A stretch of 64,000 nucleotides of DNA, taken from assembly GCA_031472005.1 (NCBI GenBank), contig PZJY01000011.1, positions 186,001 through 250,000 on the forward strand, given 5' to 3'. The stretch comes from Tetracladium setigerum (taxonomy: Eukaryota; Ascomycota; Leotiomycetes; Helotiales). The position numbers were made by a program, and so were the translations under genes. Below are positions 35,207-45,488 of the stretch, piece after piece; the stretch's first letter is position 1, and every line of letters starts with the position of its first letter. The notes under the pieces were generated by a model. The model ran no database searches and was not told the origin of the DNA. It worked only from the letters and a program-made list of their open reading frames with translations.

Positions 35207-35667
35207 AGTGCCACTTGAACCCTTCTCACCCCGTCTGGTATATATTCGTGTGAGGAATTTTGTCTTCTTACCAATGCCAGTCGGGAAATTGGCGTCAGTA
35301 ATATCTGAAATATCTTTCAATACTCCAATTCCCAAAGCACCAGCAGTCTTGGCATATGCACTCTAGCCTAAATGTTGTTGCTAGCTTCAAAGTTCTTAAG
35401 TTGTTTTTTGTTTTGTTTTGGAGCGCCCGAAGTATACCTCTCAGGAATACGCTCACGTGCAAAGTGGGGAAGCACCTCGATTAACCAAGCATCGTTCAGC
35501 ACAACTAAACCACCGTTGCTTCTATCACTGTATCGAATTTGCTGCACAGAAGCAGGATTCTCGCTTGGTTCGTCTGGGTTATTGATTAGCAGTGGATGAG
35601 AATGCGATATAATGTCTACCATTGGCCAAAGTGTACTGTACAAGAGATCTTTGGAGTCTGTACTCAA
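35207..35667 (-). pseudogene. Catalase gene fragment (N-terminal part only)
   Basis: On the minus strand an open stretch from 35667 contains SNGGLVVLNDAWLIEVL and HFARERIPER, close to the start of the haem catalase core, where families read LxDxxLIExLxHFxRERIPER. An intron-like segment (GTATAC to TTTAG) follows. A second stretch then reads KTAGALGIGVLKDISDITDA and TGIGKKTKFLTRI, with GEKGS, again matching catalase order. Similarity ends at about 35207, so the catalytic Asn region, proximal Tyr ligand and entire C-terminal half are missing. One base also seems missing at the joint. This is a truncated relic on the strand opposite the RDS1-like gene, 3' to 3'. Confidence 0.75.
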
Positions 35668-36350
35668 TTTGCTGTTGCTAAATGTCTAGTATCGGTAGCC
35701 TGCCATCTTCTATTGTGCTTACGCATAAATTCATAGAATCTGATGAGTCTCAGGATATCGGTGGAGAAGATCTCTTTCCATAACCATCGGATTAAGATCA
35801 CTGCAATGAGGCAAGGAGGGGTTGAACTTCCGTGGGCACATGCTGACTGTCTTGACTTCAAGTTGAATCTGCTTAGGAGTTGTCCATTATTATGATTGGA
35901 TGCACTCGCTCTTGTGGAAAGGTTGGAGACTTTCCGAATCCCGAGAAATCTGCTTGTACGGAGGTGCAGCTCTAAAAAGACTGAGGTTACTCAGCACATT
36001 CCATTAGGCTTTCTCGGATGCAACCCCTCACCAATTTGGTCCAAACATAACTTCGTATGAACGCTGACAATGCAGAACTCAATGAAGGTTATACTTCCAC
36101 TTTACTCAATTAATCGCATTTACAGTGTTCCACATACGTAGATAACCTATGAGTGCATATTCATTTGCAACGCTTGGATCATCCTGATTGCGTAGTTGAT
36201 TTGCAAAGGGTGGCCAGAGCTCCCCCTTACTTAACCACTTTAATTTATACACTGCCGTCCCCTCCAGAACTTCCCTCTCTTCTTTACCCCTCAATTTAAC
36301 TTAACAGATGCTCCTTCTACAATTTTGAAGTCACGAATGTCAATCAAGCC
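35668..36350. other. Intergenic, promoter side of the molybdoenzyme
   Basis: About 680 bases with no supported gene. It may contain more of the catalase relic's upstream end, but no catalase-like sequence was recognised beyond 35667. Confidence 0.45.
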
Positions 36351-38132
36351 ATGGAGACCATAAAGACTACAAATCGTCCCGATGAATGGAAGATAGAGCA
36401 AGGGCTCTCTGGAGCGGTGCTGCCGGTCCTGGACATGACGGGCAAGGAGACTAAAGAAATCCCTCCTCAGGTTTTCGGTGAATTGGTCAAGGATGATGAG
36501 GCTATCAAGGCTGTTGGTGACCGTGACAAGCTCTTTGCAAGAGAGCGAAAAGGATGGACTGGGTAAGCAAGTTTCTTTCAGAATAGGTATCAAGGATAGT
36601 AGAATGACTCAGTGTTTTTTTTCTTCTTTATTTGCATTCACTTATTTCTTGTATAGCTTTGTTGAATGGGAGAACTACCCTGAAAAAAAGGCGGCTGCAC
36701 ATAAGATCCTGACCGCACAAACATTCCCACCCAATCCTGAATACCAGCTTGGAGTCATCCCAGGAACCAATCCAGTCCTTCCAGGCACTCGTTGGAAAAT
36801 GTGGCACCATACCGTGGGTGGTGAGCTCACCCAAATTCCAGGGGACTCCTGGGAAATTGTTCTTAAGGAGAAGCATCCCGACATGCTACATCTCTTACAG
36901 TTCCCGTACAATGGAGAGCCCCCAAACGTCTAGTGACTGACAAGGCAATCACGCCCAACTCTTTACACTTTGTCAGAAATCACGGTGGTATCCCTATCAT
37001 CAACAAAGAAGACTACAGTTTCGTCCTGGATGGCCTTGTGAAAAGCCCGCGTTCATTTACACTGGATGAGATCATGGACGAGTCGAAATATCCAAGACAT
37101 GAGATGAATGTCACTATCCAATGTTCTGGCACCCGTCGTATAGAACAGATCCTAAAGTACGCAGGCCAAGGTGATGAGGTGCCTCAAGCTCCATGGGCTG
37201 AAGGCGCCATCGGAACAGCTCGCTACGTTGGTATCAGTCTCAAGAAAGTCATCAAAGCCTGTGGTGGCCTCGTCGATGGTGCCAAGCATCTTGAGTTCTA
37301 CGGAGCCGATACCTACTTCAAAGATGATGAGGCAATGAACTATCTCGTGTCCGTTCCTTGGTCCAAAGTTAAGGCCAATGAAGTTCTTCTTACTTGGGAA
37401 ATGAATGGGGAGCCGCTGCCTCGCATTCACGGATATCCACTTCGACTCGTGGTCTTGGGCTACATTGGCGCCAGAAGCGTGAAATGGCTCTATCGTATCA
37501 AGGCCATCAAGAACCCCACGCGAGCACCGGTTCAGAGTAAAGAATATCTGTACTTCCCACAACAAGTTGGCAAACACAACTTGAGGATGACCGACGGTAT
37601 TCAAATTCAAGAGATGCCCGTCAGTTCGGCAATCATGTCTCCGTGGACTAAACAAGTGGTCATTCACGAGGGCAAAATCCGTTGTAAGGGTTGGGCCTAC
37701 TCCGGCGGGGGTCGATGGCCAGAAAGGGTTGAATTGTCCTCTGATGGCGGGTTTAACTGGTACACGGTGCCCGTCGAGAACCTTTCAAAGAAGGGCAAAT
37801 GGACTTGGCGAACATGGTTCATCGACTTGCCATGCGATGTAGAAGGCTGGGTCGAAATTGTTTGTCGATGCTGGGACAATTCTCTCAATACCCAGCCTTC
37901 CGAGGTTCGAACGTCTTGGAATTGGGGCCTACACGTCACGTCTTCATGCCATAGGATATCTGTGTACAGTGTCAATAATTCGAGACCTATCACACGGGCT
38001 CGACTGGCCGAGTTTGAGAAAGCAGGTATTCCATTTGGCCCAATCACTGTTCCGCTTACCTTCCCCTCTCAGACTTGGGATAGTTACGAGAAGTATTGGG
38101 CAGAGCATGAACCTCGTGATGTGGATGAGTAG
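36351..38132 (+). CDS. Sulfite-oxidase-like molybdopterin enzyme, frame broken at 36919
   Basis: Exon 1 is 36351-36562 and exon 2 starts at 36657. Exon 2 breaks at CCCCC 36919-36923: one more C turns a premature stop into EPPKRLVTDKAITPNSLHFV and opens the rest of the enzyme. The molybdopterin-binding domain has FVRNHGGIP, the Cys ligand motif VTIQCSGTRR, and RIHGYPLRLVVLGYIGARSV. The C-terminal dimerisation domain contains KGWAYSGGGRWPERVELSSD and ends near WDSYEKYWAEHEP. No N-terminal haem (cytochrome b5) domain is present, unlike animal sulfite oxidase or nitrate reductase. The enzyme would oxidise sulfite to sulfate, or a related substrate. Upstream lie a stress protein and a catalase relic. 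Confidence 0.87.
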
Positions 38133-38816
38133 TTTATGATTTTGAATTTGCATATCTTCTGTTTGCTGGCTTAGCTTTTTGGGAGTTGGGAACAAGTGCT
38201 TTACGGGATGCAATTGGAACTGTCATATTTTGGTTGAACTATGCAGCGATCGGCCACATTTCGTAGCCAGAAATCTGTATCAGACATCAATCATGTGTTT
38301 GAATCATAACTTGCAGGTTGGATGAAATATTAGGTTTGACTTGATATATCTCTTCATTTGTGCTAAGCTGCTTCGGCTCAATCCAGGTTCAACTGAAACA
38401 ACGTCTGTCCCTGCGTAGCGAGACGTACCCTTAACGAGACAAGTTGATAGTTTTGGAATCACAAATTTTTTCTTTATAGGTCTATAAAGTTGGTATTAAT
38501 ATATTAATTTCCTTAGTTATTTCTCCTTAAGGTGACCACTTAGTAATAAGAAAAAGAGTGCAGTTAATAATACTATCGATCGTTTCAATCACGGTACTAA
38601 TTGCTGCTTCCACTGTCCCCCCTTATTTAATCACGACAATTAAGGTCTTTTGAAAACACAGAGCCCTTAATGAAAGGTCCCATCACGAAATAAATAGCTC
38701 TAAATTTAAAAACTCTCAGAGAGGGAAAGAATGCAGTCCAGGAGTGCCTCGAGAAACGAAAAAGCTCGCTGGGCATTGTGACCTGCTTACGCGAGATCTT
38801 TCACTTTTATTTTCTA
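38133..38816. other. AT-rich convergent intergenic region
   Basis: About 680 bases between the molybdoenzyme (+) and HET gene (-) 3' ends. 38460-38580 is strongly AT-rich with many TpA steps, which could be a degraded relic or ordinary spacer. No gene is supported. Confidence 0.5.
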
Positions 38817-41006
38817 TTAGCCAAGTCGGATTTCTGATTTGACTAGTTGCAAGTGACCAAGCGTTGCGTGTGTGGGTAATCTCTCCTCTATCGTTGCTTC
38901 CGAGCGCAGCATCCTCCCACCACTGTACCATAGAAAGTTAGAGAGATTGCAGATACCGACTCGCTCATATGCCATGATGTCCTCTGAATATTTAATGAGC
39001 AGGCATACTTTATAAGGTTGTTTATGTGGTGTGCTGCAGAGAATAAGCAAGGACAGCGTGGCGGAAAGTTGATCGGCCATGATATACGACAAGTTGATAT
39101 CACAGCATTTGTCAAGGGGTTGGTAGTCTTTGTGTCGTACAGAAGGTTCTGGCCAAGAAACCTCCCAATCGTCTCGAATAGTGTCCCGTTTTATTTTGAG
39201 ATTAAACGTCCAGCCCTTGACATGCAGATATTTTGGGATTTCCCCATCGTCGAACTTGCTTTCGATAAGTGCTCGATTACCTTCCCATGGAACCACAGTG
39301 CTATCTGGTAATTCCACTCCGATATCAACATAATTCTGAAAATTTGGGAGTCGTCTGTTACCGATTGGATAATCCCTCGACATAAGGCCAAACAGTTCCA
39401 TCTTCGGACTCCGCTCAAGCTTCTCTACTTCAGTCTTCTCTACTTTCCAACCAAGCCAGGACCAGCTCGGGAAGCCAACACGGCGGCTGAACCTTCCTCT
39501 TGTGAATAGATAGATATGTGCTATGTCCCCCCAGGTCAAGCCAAACACTAGCTGAGAAGTGTCCTCCTTTTTGTCTAGTCCGGGTCCGGCAACATACTCT
39601 CTAGGAGCTAACGGGACACCACTAACAAAATGTACCGACCTTTTCGATATTTTAAATTCCTCGATGATTCCTTGGAAGGCATTCAAAACGTCAGCGTCAA
39701 ATTTGAAGTCTCGATGAATAAATTCTGCAATACGATCCATTGGGCTGGTTAGATCGTTGCCCACACTTCTGTTAGGGAACGGTTTCCAGATGCTGAGCTT
39801 TTCCGGGAATCTTTGACCAGTGGAAATGTGCAATAGTTGAAGAGGGAGAGATAGCGACTCTGGGCAGTGCATAGCGCAGCATTGGAAATAGAATTGGCTA
39901 TCCGTAAACACAAGCCGCCTACGCGAGAGCAAGGCTTCTTGGTACGTCCATCCCCGACTGCTCCACTTCGATGCTGTAAGTTCACGCCGGAGATCGCGGG
40001 ATATAGCAAACATTTTGGAGCCAATCTGTATGGTTGTTGGGTGTTTTCGTTTTGTTGTGCCAACACCAGGTAACCCATAGTGAGGGCTCTCGCCCGCAGC
40101 GGCGATTACTGTCAGTGTTGCGTACGAGTATATAAGTCCCATTTTACTGATCAAAACCTTTTTCCGGCGTTCGTCATCTTGCGGAATGCAATATCTATCC
40201 ACCCATATATACGAGATATTAAGTTGTAAAGCTAAGGCCATTGTGTCCGTGATGGTTCTTGGCGCTCTAGACCAAAGAGATTCTTCCGAATCTGTTGAAT
40301 CGGACTCTGTGGAGCCCCAGACGTAACTGACCGCGATGTAGGCTGCCTTTTCTGGGAGCGAGGTGATCTGTCCAGACTGACAATCGATGACTTGCAAGGC
40401 TACGATCGGAATGGTAGTATTCGTGGCACACATTTTGTGTTGTTCTTGGCAATATGATAAAAGCCCTCTGATGATGCCAAAATCGATTCTGTTAATCGAG
40501 CACTCTCGCCCCGAAATTCCAGCAGATGTGTTGTCCACCATTACAAGGACCGGCCCGCCATTGTCCAACCATCCAAAATTATCATAGCAAACAGAAAGCA
40601 ATATCCCGGACTCCTGGACTCTCGATAATGAAGTTGCTAGCCAGTGCTTGGGAGATGCTGCTCTCAGCACCGGTGTGCTCGTCCCATATCCACGTGTCAT
40701 TTCTCTAAAGATGTCGCAGAGCTCGCATGCGGTTGAGAATTGGGTATACTTCAATGAGCAGATAAGTCTTCCCCCCGATAATTTGCCCATTCCTTCAACT
40801 TTCTTGGGAAGATCATCATCCAAATGAATTTCCCGGCAATTGTCACAGTAGCTGGGGTTATCGCCTCTTTTCTGGCTTGTTATGATCGGGTTGTCAGTCG
40901 ATAGCATGTTTGCATGCTGCGAAACTGTTGCACCCCGTAGCCTCTTCGCCGTCGAATCAGGGACTGTGATCGAAAGGCTGCGTTTTGGATTCGGGGATGA
41001 ACTCAT
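38817..41006 (-). CDS. HET-domain (heterokaryon incompatibility) protein
   Basis: A single long exon. The start at 41006 (MSSSPNPKRS) is preferred over the ATG at 41180 because the preceding 58 residues look like leader sequence; this choice is uncertain. A Cys-containing N-terminal region (YCDNCREIHLDDDLPKKVEG) precedes the HET domain, whose three blocks are AAYIAVSYVWGS, ISYIWVDRYCIPQDDERR and SSRGWTYQEALLSRRRLVF. The C-terminal part is an uncharacterised extension. HET-domain proteins trigger cell death when genetically different hyphae fuse, although most paralogues have no known function. The frame is intact at 729 residues. The RBR ubiquitin ligase lies upstream on the same strand. Confidence 0.9.
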   Translation of the reverse strand: MSSSPNPKRSLSITVPDSTAKRLRGATVSQHANMLSTDNPIITSQKRGDNPSYCDNCREIHLDDDLPKKVEGMGKLSGGRLICSLKYTQFSTACELCDIFREMTRGYGTSTPVLRAASPKHWLATSLSRVQESGILLSVCYDNFGWLDNGGPVLVMVDNTSAGISGRECSINRIDFGIIRGLLSYCQEQHKMCATNTTIPIVALQVIDCQSGQITSLPEKAAYIAVSYVWGSTESDSTDSEESLWSRAPRTITDTMALALQLNISYIWVDRYCIPQDDERRKKVLISKMGLIYSYATLTVIAAAGESPHYGLPGVGTTKRKHPTTIQIGSKMFAISRDLRRELTASKWSSRGWTYQEALLSRRRLVFTDSQFYFQCCAMHCPESLSLPLQLLHISTGQRFPEKLSIWKPFPNRSVGNDLTSPMDRIAEFIHRDFKFDADVLNAFQGIIEEFKISKRSVHFVSGVPLAPREYVAGPGLDKKEDTSQLVFGLTWGDIAHIYLFTRGRFSRRVGFPSWSWLGWKVEKTEVEKLERSPKMELFGLMSRDYPIGNRRLPNFQNYVDIGVELPDSTVVPWEGNRALIESKFDDGEIPKYLHVKGWTFNLKIKRDTIRDDWEVSWPEPSVRHKDYQPLDKCCDINLSYIMADQLSATLSLLILCSTPHKQPYKVCLLIKYSEDIMAYERVGICNLSNFLWYSGGRMLRSEATIEERLPTHATLGHLQLVKSEIRLG

Positions 41007-41938
41007 CGCGATATGCGAATCGACTCCTGTGCTGGTTATTTTCGTTGTGATGTATGCTAATGAATGATGATCTATCGTAACAATAGGCTCTGATACTAAG
41101 AAAGGATGAAAACTACCGATCAACAAGTGGCTAGAGACCGGGCTATATACATGTCCGTAACAAGGCCGTAAGGCATCCATAACTTCCAGTTCATCAGGTG
41201 ATCATGCTTGTGCAACAGGACGTCCATAACTGGCCCGGTACTGGTGCGATCTTGATGGTCACGTGTGAGGCAGGTGTTGATGGTCATCACAGGTCAAGGG
41301 TCCTATTACATTATAATAAGAGGCTCTTTATAATTTAGGTGGGCAGCGACGACACGATTAAAATTTTCGGAATTAATAGCTTAGGAGTATTTGGGAGAGG
41401 TGTATAATATAATTAAAATACAAAATACATAGAAAAATTAATATGTTTGCAGATTTTGAGTCGCTTGAATTCGAAGTACTTCTAATTTGTCTCGTTACAG
41501 GGTGCGTCTCGCAGGAACAGACATTAGGATAACACGAAATGAAAAAAAACCATTCTTTCGTATCATTGTTGACCCTATTCATTAGGACCGGAAAATTCAT
41601 GCAAATCAAAAGAACAAAGGAAGGCGGTATAGAAAACAGGGAGAAAGTTGCAAGAGGGAGGAACTTTTGTGGAGAGATATAATTAAACGCGTCTTGATTT
41701 ATTTCTAGGTACAAAGACAGTTGTGATGATATAAATTGCTCCAAGAACTGATAAGTCGTGAAACGAGTTTGTGCACCTTGAGAAGAGCCAATTAGCGAGA
41801 CAGAACGGTATTCAGAGCTTATAATCATGTGCTCCATGATTCGTGATCTCGTTGCTCTCTTCTTCGTGAAGAAACTGATAAGTTGTGAAATGATTCTGTG
41901 CCTCTTGGGAGGAGCCAGACAGCGAAACAGAAAAGTAC
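41007..41938. other. Intergenic between HET gene and RBR ligase
   Basis: HET promoter and RBR 3' flank. An open minus-strand frame at 41373-41837 has no recognisable domain. A diverged tandem duplication is listed separately. Confidence 0.5.
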
Positions 41939-41942
41939 TTAG
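41743..41942. repeat. Diverged tandem duplication next to the RBR stop codon
   Basis: 41743-41817 and 41869-41942 are about 75-base direct copies, both starting AAGAA(A)CTGATAAGT(C/T)GTGAAA and both containing AGCCA and AGCGA(G/A)ACAGAA. The right copy runs into the RBR stop codon at 41939-41941. Divergence is a mixture of substitutions and small indels. Confidence 0.7.
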
Positions 41943-43229
41943 CGCCTCAGCCTATTCCTTCGGCACCGATGGCATATCTGCAGGCCGCAATGTCGACATT
42001 CCAAAATGAATTCTTGTAATCTGTGATAGCATCCCTGGCATTGATGGGGTCCATCAATACGACGCCAGTCGTCGTGGTCGCAACGAGGTCTGGCCCGGAA
42101 TAGTTGAGCGGCAGCCTCCCACTGCGCAAGTCCCAGTTGTAGCTGATTCCGACCAACGGGAGCAGGTTGTATTCCTCCAAATTGCTCGGCTTGGGCATAT
42201 AGTTGGTTCTCATCCCATTGCGGGCAATGGCAGGTCTTCCAGCGTTCGCCGCAGACGTAGCAGAATTCTGCTCCGCAGGTGCACCTAGTCTTTGTTAGCA
42301 ATATCAACTGTAATAGCAGGCAGTACTAACGTTATGTGGTTGCATCCAATTTGCATCTCGACAACTTGACGACACGAGTAGCAGCGTTGCCAACGATTGG
42401 TTCGGGCTACTTCGAGCAACTCTTGAAGACCCGTATCTGCAGGGCAGTCTCCAGGGTGCGAGCCAGCTTTGCAAATAGTGCAGGTTATTGTCCAGCAGGT
42501 ATGACAAGTCGCCTTCTCTCCCTGGATGTTTTCGATCGGGATGAATTTGGAACAGTGTGGGTTACTGCAGTAGGTTCGATCGACAGTCTCGTGCTCGATC
42601 TTTTTGGCTTCATGTTGTCTGACAATTTCTGGCGTGAGAAAACGTTCAAAGCCCTCAGTACTAATGGGCATGCCGCAGCATCTAGTTGGAAACAGAGAAG
42701 TGTCTGTCATTGATATCAGGAAGAGGCTCTGGAAGCAATCCTGACAATAGGAGTGACCACAAGGTACCCTAATTGTATTCAGGACGCTCACATCCTCCTG
42801 ACAAACCACGCATTGTCGAGTTTGTTCATCTCCTTTGTGGGGGATGGCGTTTTCAACCCCAGTTTCACTGGCATCCTGATCCTGATCGTCAGAGGAAATG
42901 AAGTTCGATGCAGCAAATCTTGTAATAAGGTCGTCATCCACCACTGCCAAAGTATCGCTGGAGCAAGGCTGCAACGAGCTGACGATATCTCCATCCGTAC
43001 GACTGGCACGCGCAATGCTCCCAGCCATTCCTTGATCTCTCAAGAACAAAGACCTCTGATCGAGCTCGGCCATATGCAAGTGGAGAGCTAACTGAGCATC
43101 CGAGAGTTCTTCCTCGCGATCCTTGCCCTTTCGATCGAGATTGTCTGGTAGTGAGAGTGATAGTTCATTGCCATCCTCGATTAGGATTCTAAGAATTTCG
43201 GCAGCGGTTTCTTCATCCATGCAATCCAT
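41939..43229 (-). CDS. RBR-type E3 ubiquitin ligase
   Basis: Two exons, 43229-42331 and 42284-41939, giving 414 residues. RING1 is CVVCQEDV with VPCGHSYCQDC and a closing RCC. The IBR domain is YCSNPHCSKF with CHTCWTITCTICKAGSHPGDC. RING2 starts at CYSCRQVVE and continues GCNHITCTCGAEFCYVCGER. In RBR ligases the Cys after HIT accepts ubiquitin before transfer; here it is about residue 301, the second codon position of exon 2 following a split Thr codon. The N-terminus has a conserved-looking acidic helix (MDEETAAEILRILIEDGNE). The C-terminus is rich in Cys and His (CQGCYHRLQEF, CRHCGLQICHRCRR), possibly a further zinc site. Fungal RBR families are large and targets unknown. A broken copy of its RING1 lies at 53782-53971. 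Confidence 0.92.
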
Positions 43230-44323
43230 GGTGCTAAGAGAACGCGACTAGCGAGACCGTGTTAAGAGGGTATTGAAGTTCGAAGCAATCTGGACAAGAA
43301 GGAATTGAATGATGGTTGTTTGGTTGAGGGGTCGCGGATGGCGGGTTGCGGTTTGCGGTTTGAGAGTGTCGCGCTGGTGGGACGAGAAGTTCGAGGAAGA
43401 AGATGGAGGACGATAGATTGATTTTGTTTGGTTGCCTTAGGAACCGATCCAAATATGCGATGAAATAGTTTACTGGGCTATTTCATTTGACATTTCAAAG
43501 CTGAATTGGGCAGAGGTCATTCAGATGGTTTTAACAGGAAGTGAACCAGGGTCATTACCAGATTTATCAATCTCAAGCCATGGAACATAATTGAACAGTC
43601 AAAGACATAACAGATCGAAAATAGATACTTTAAATTAGCTTCCCGCAACAGAAACAAAGTTGTCGAATATTAAATTTCGTTCTGAAGTAACTGTGTGAAC
43701 TGCACAACAGCGCACTTGGTGAACATGATTATGCAAAGAAACGCAGAAGTGGGAGATAAATAAAGACCATGCTTGTCTTTCCAACATAGGGCAACCGAAT
43801 GTTCTTCAACCATTCTAACTATCTTGCTTGCTGATCTGGAGATGTGGTTTCAAGGTGAAAAGCTGTCGCTGATATCACACGCGTTGTCGACCATCGTGAG
43901 GTTGCCGAGAACTTTGGAATCAAGGATTGACGCGCGATTCGCGAAACATTTCAAGCATAGCCCCCTGTTCCTCATGCCTAGACCAGACTAAAGTCTTGCA
44001 TTTTAATCCTCTTGAGAACTGAAGAACTGGGAGGGTTTAAAGACGGCTCCTACAACCAGGTTACTCATCCCAAGTCAAAGAAAAGACAAAGATCAGAAAC
44101 GAAACTGAATTAAGCAAGAGATGTCTAATAAAAGAATAAACAGAGTGAGCTGAAACCAAACAAACACCTTTGTTATAAAATCCAAGAAAGAAAGATGGTA
44201 GATGGGGATGAGGAAGAGTCTCCTGCTGCTGTCAGCAGAAACATGGTAACAGTACGTACCGCTTGCTGAGTACCGCTTTCAGCGCGACTCAGTGTGTTTA
44301 AAGCGCGACAACTTGAGCGATAT

Positions 44324-44654
44324 GCAACAAAATTGCGGTTGAGCGGTTAAATTATATAAGCATTTTAATGCCTCAGGCTTCAAGACCCAAGAGAGCCGCC
44401 CTGGCACCTATTCCTCTTCAGGACAAAATCGGGCTGCCATCTTTTTCAGCGTCACCAATGAGTGACAGAATTCATGGCCACGAATTCTGTCACCCACTGG
44501 TGGCGAAGTGCAACAAAAGCACGGTTAAGCGGTTAAAATCCACCGCTTCAGGATTCGCAGCAGTGCGGTCACGGGGTGGCATATGCATGGCAGATGCCAT
44601 TGCCTCGCGACGTGCAACAAATTACGGTTAAGCGGCTAAGTTATGTAAGCATTT
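44324..44654 (+). repeat. Three direct repeats with core CGGTTAAGCGG
   Basis: Copies at 44324-44366, 44510-44539 and 44614-44654 share GCAACAAA, CGGTT(A/G)AGCGG(T/C)TAA and, in the outer two, TTAT(A/G)TAAGCATTT. Outer copies are about 41-43 bases and 290 bases apart. Most differences are transitions. Confidence 0.8.
44450..44505. repeat. 56-base near-perfect palindrome
   Basis: Arms 44450-44473 and 44482-44505 are inverted repeats matching at 21 of 24 positions. The inner 12 bases (GTGACAGAATTC) are perfect. The loop is 8 bases and itself contains TGGCCA. All three mismatches are transitions. It lies between direct repeat copies. Confidence 0.9.
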
Positions 44655-44904
44655 GAGTGGCTAATGTGTGCTGAAAGCTATATGCAGAGTACCAAGACCA
44701 AGAACCACTAGCGGCCGCATCCCCTCCAAAATTTCCATCCAGCATTCAAAGCCCAAAGTCCAAATCCTCCCTCCATAGCTACCATTCCCACCACACAACC
44801 TCCCTCACCATCACCCTCCCCTCCGAACTCACCAAACCCTCGAAACAGCCCCTTCAATCTCCGTCCCACCCTCTCACACCTTCGAATTATCTAATTCGAC
44901 GAAA

Positions 44905-45488
44905 ATGGCACAAGGCACCATCAAAATCAAAAAGACAGCGGTCGCAACCAGCACCTCGAAAAAAGCCAGTCTAGGACCCAAGAAGGGCTCCAGAACTGTT
45001 GCACCGAAGAAGCAAGTTCTTGTTAGGAGTGCGAAGATCACCAAGGTTTGTTCTTTCTTCTCTTGTTGTTAGGTACCTTTTGATATTCTGGTTTTGGGGA
45101 AGTGGTTGGGGGCATGGGGCATGGGGGATGTGGTGTTTGTTGGATAGATGGGAGGGAGAGATGGATGGGTTTGGAGATTGTTATATGGTGGATTGAGATG
45201 TTTGGGGTTCCAGTTTATCTATGAACTGGGCTCTCAATTGAAGAGATGGATGTATTGAAGATGCGAATTTATCTCTAGCCCAAACACCCCCAAAAGAACA
45301 CACAAAACTAACCACCACCTTTCTTCAAAAAACAGAAAGCCACATCCGGCCTAACAGCAATGACCGAACGAACCCTCGGCGCCAAAGCCGGCCATCTCGA
45401 ACTACTGAAAGGCGGAAAGAAGAACAAAGATGCCAAAGGCAAAGTCGGAACAGAGCTCAAGAAGGGTGGAAGTAAGAAATTCGGTTGA
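44905..45488 (+). CDS. UPF0390 / LLP-10 kDa-like small basic protein
   Basis: Two exons, 44905-45045 and 45336-45488, encode 97 residues; the first is too short to stand out as a long open frame. The start MAQGTIKIKKTA, then GPKKGSRTVAPKKQ, matches the UPF0390 family (Leydig cell tumour 10 kDa protein homologues), where MAQG and GPRKGxRxIAPKK are typical. The C-terminus is rich in Lys and Gly (LELLKGGKKNKDAKGK). Family members are small conserved nuclear or nucleolar-type proteins of uncertain function. A 290-base intron with GT donor and CAG acceptor separates the exons, longer than usual in this window. Confidence 0.8.

Larger units (their letters stand above)
43230..44904. other. Intergenic with repeat island
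   Basis: 1.7 kb between the divergent RBR (-) and UPF0390 (+) genes. 43230-44250 shows nothing I can assign. 44320-44660 carries short direct repeats and a long palindrome (listed separately), perhaps the remains of a small mobile element. Confidence 0.55.

Noticed and set aside
38460..38580. AT-rich stretch as a RIP-mutated transposon
   Set aside because: No coding remnant or repeat boundary can be recognised; composition alone is not enough.
41373..41837. 154-codon minus-strand frame after the RBR gene
   Set aside because: No recognisable domain; part of it is the diverged tandem copy, and the codon composition is AT-rich and irregular.
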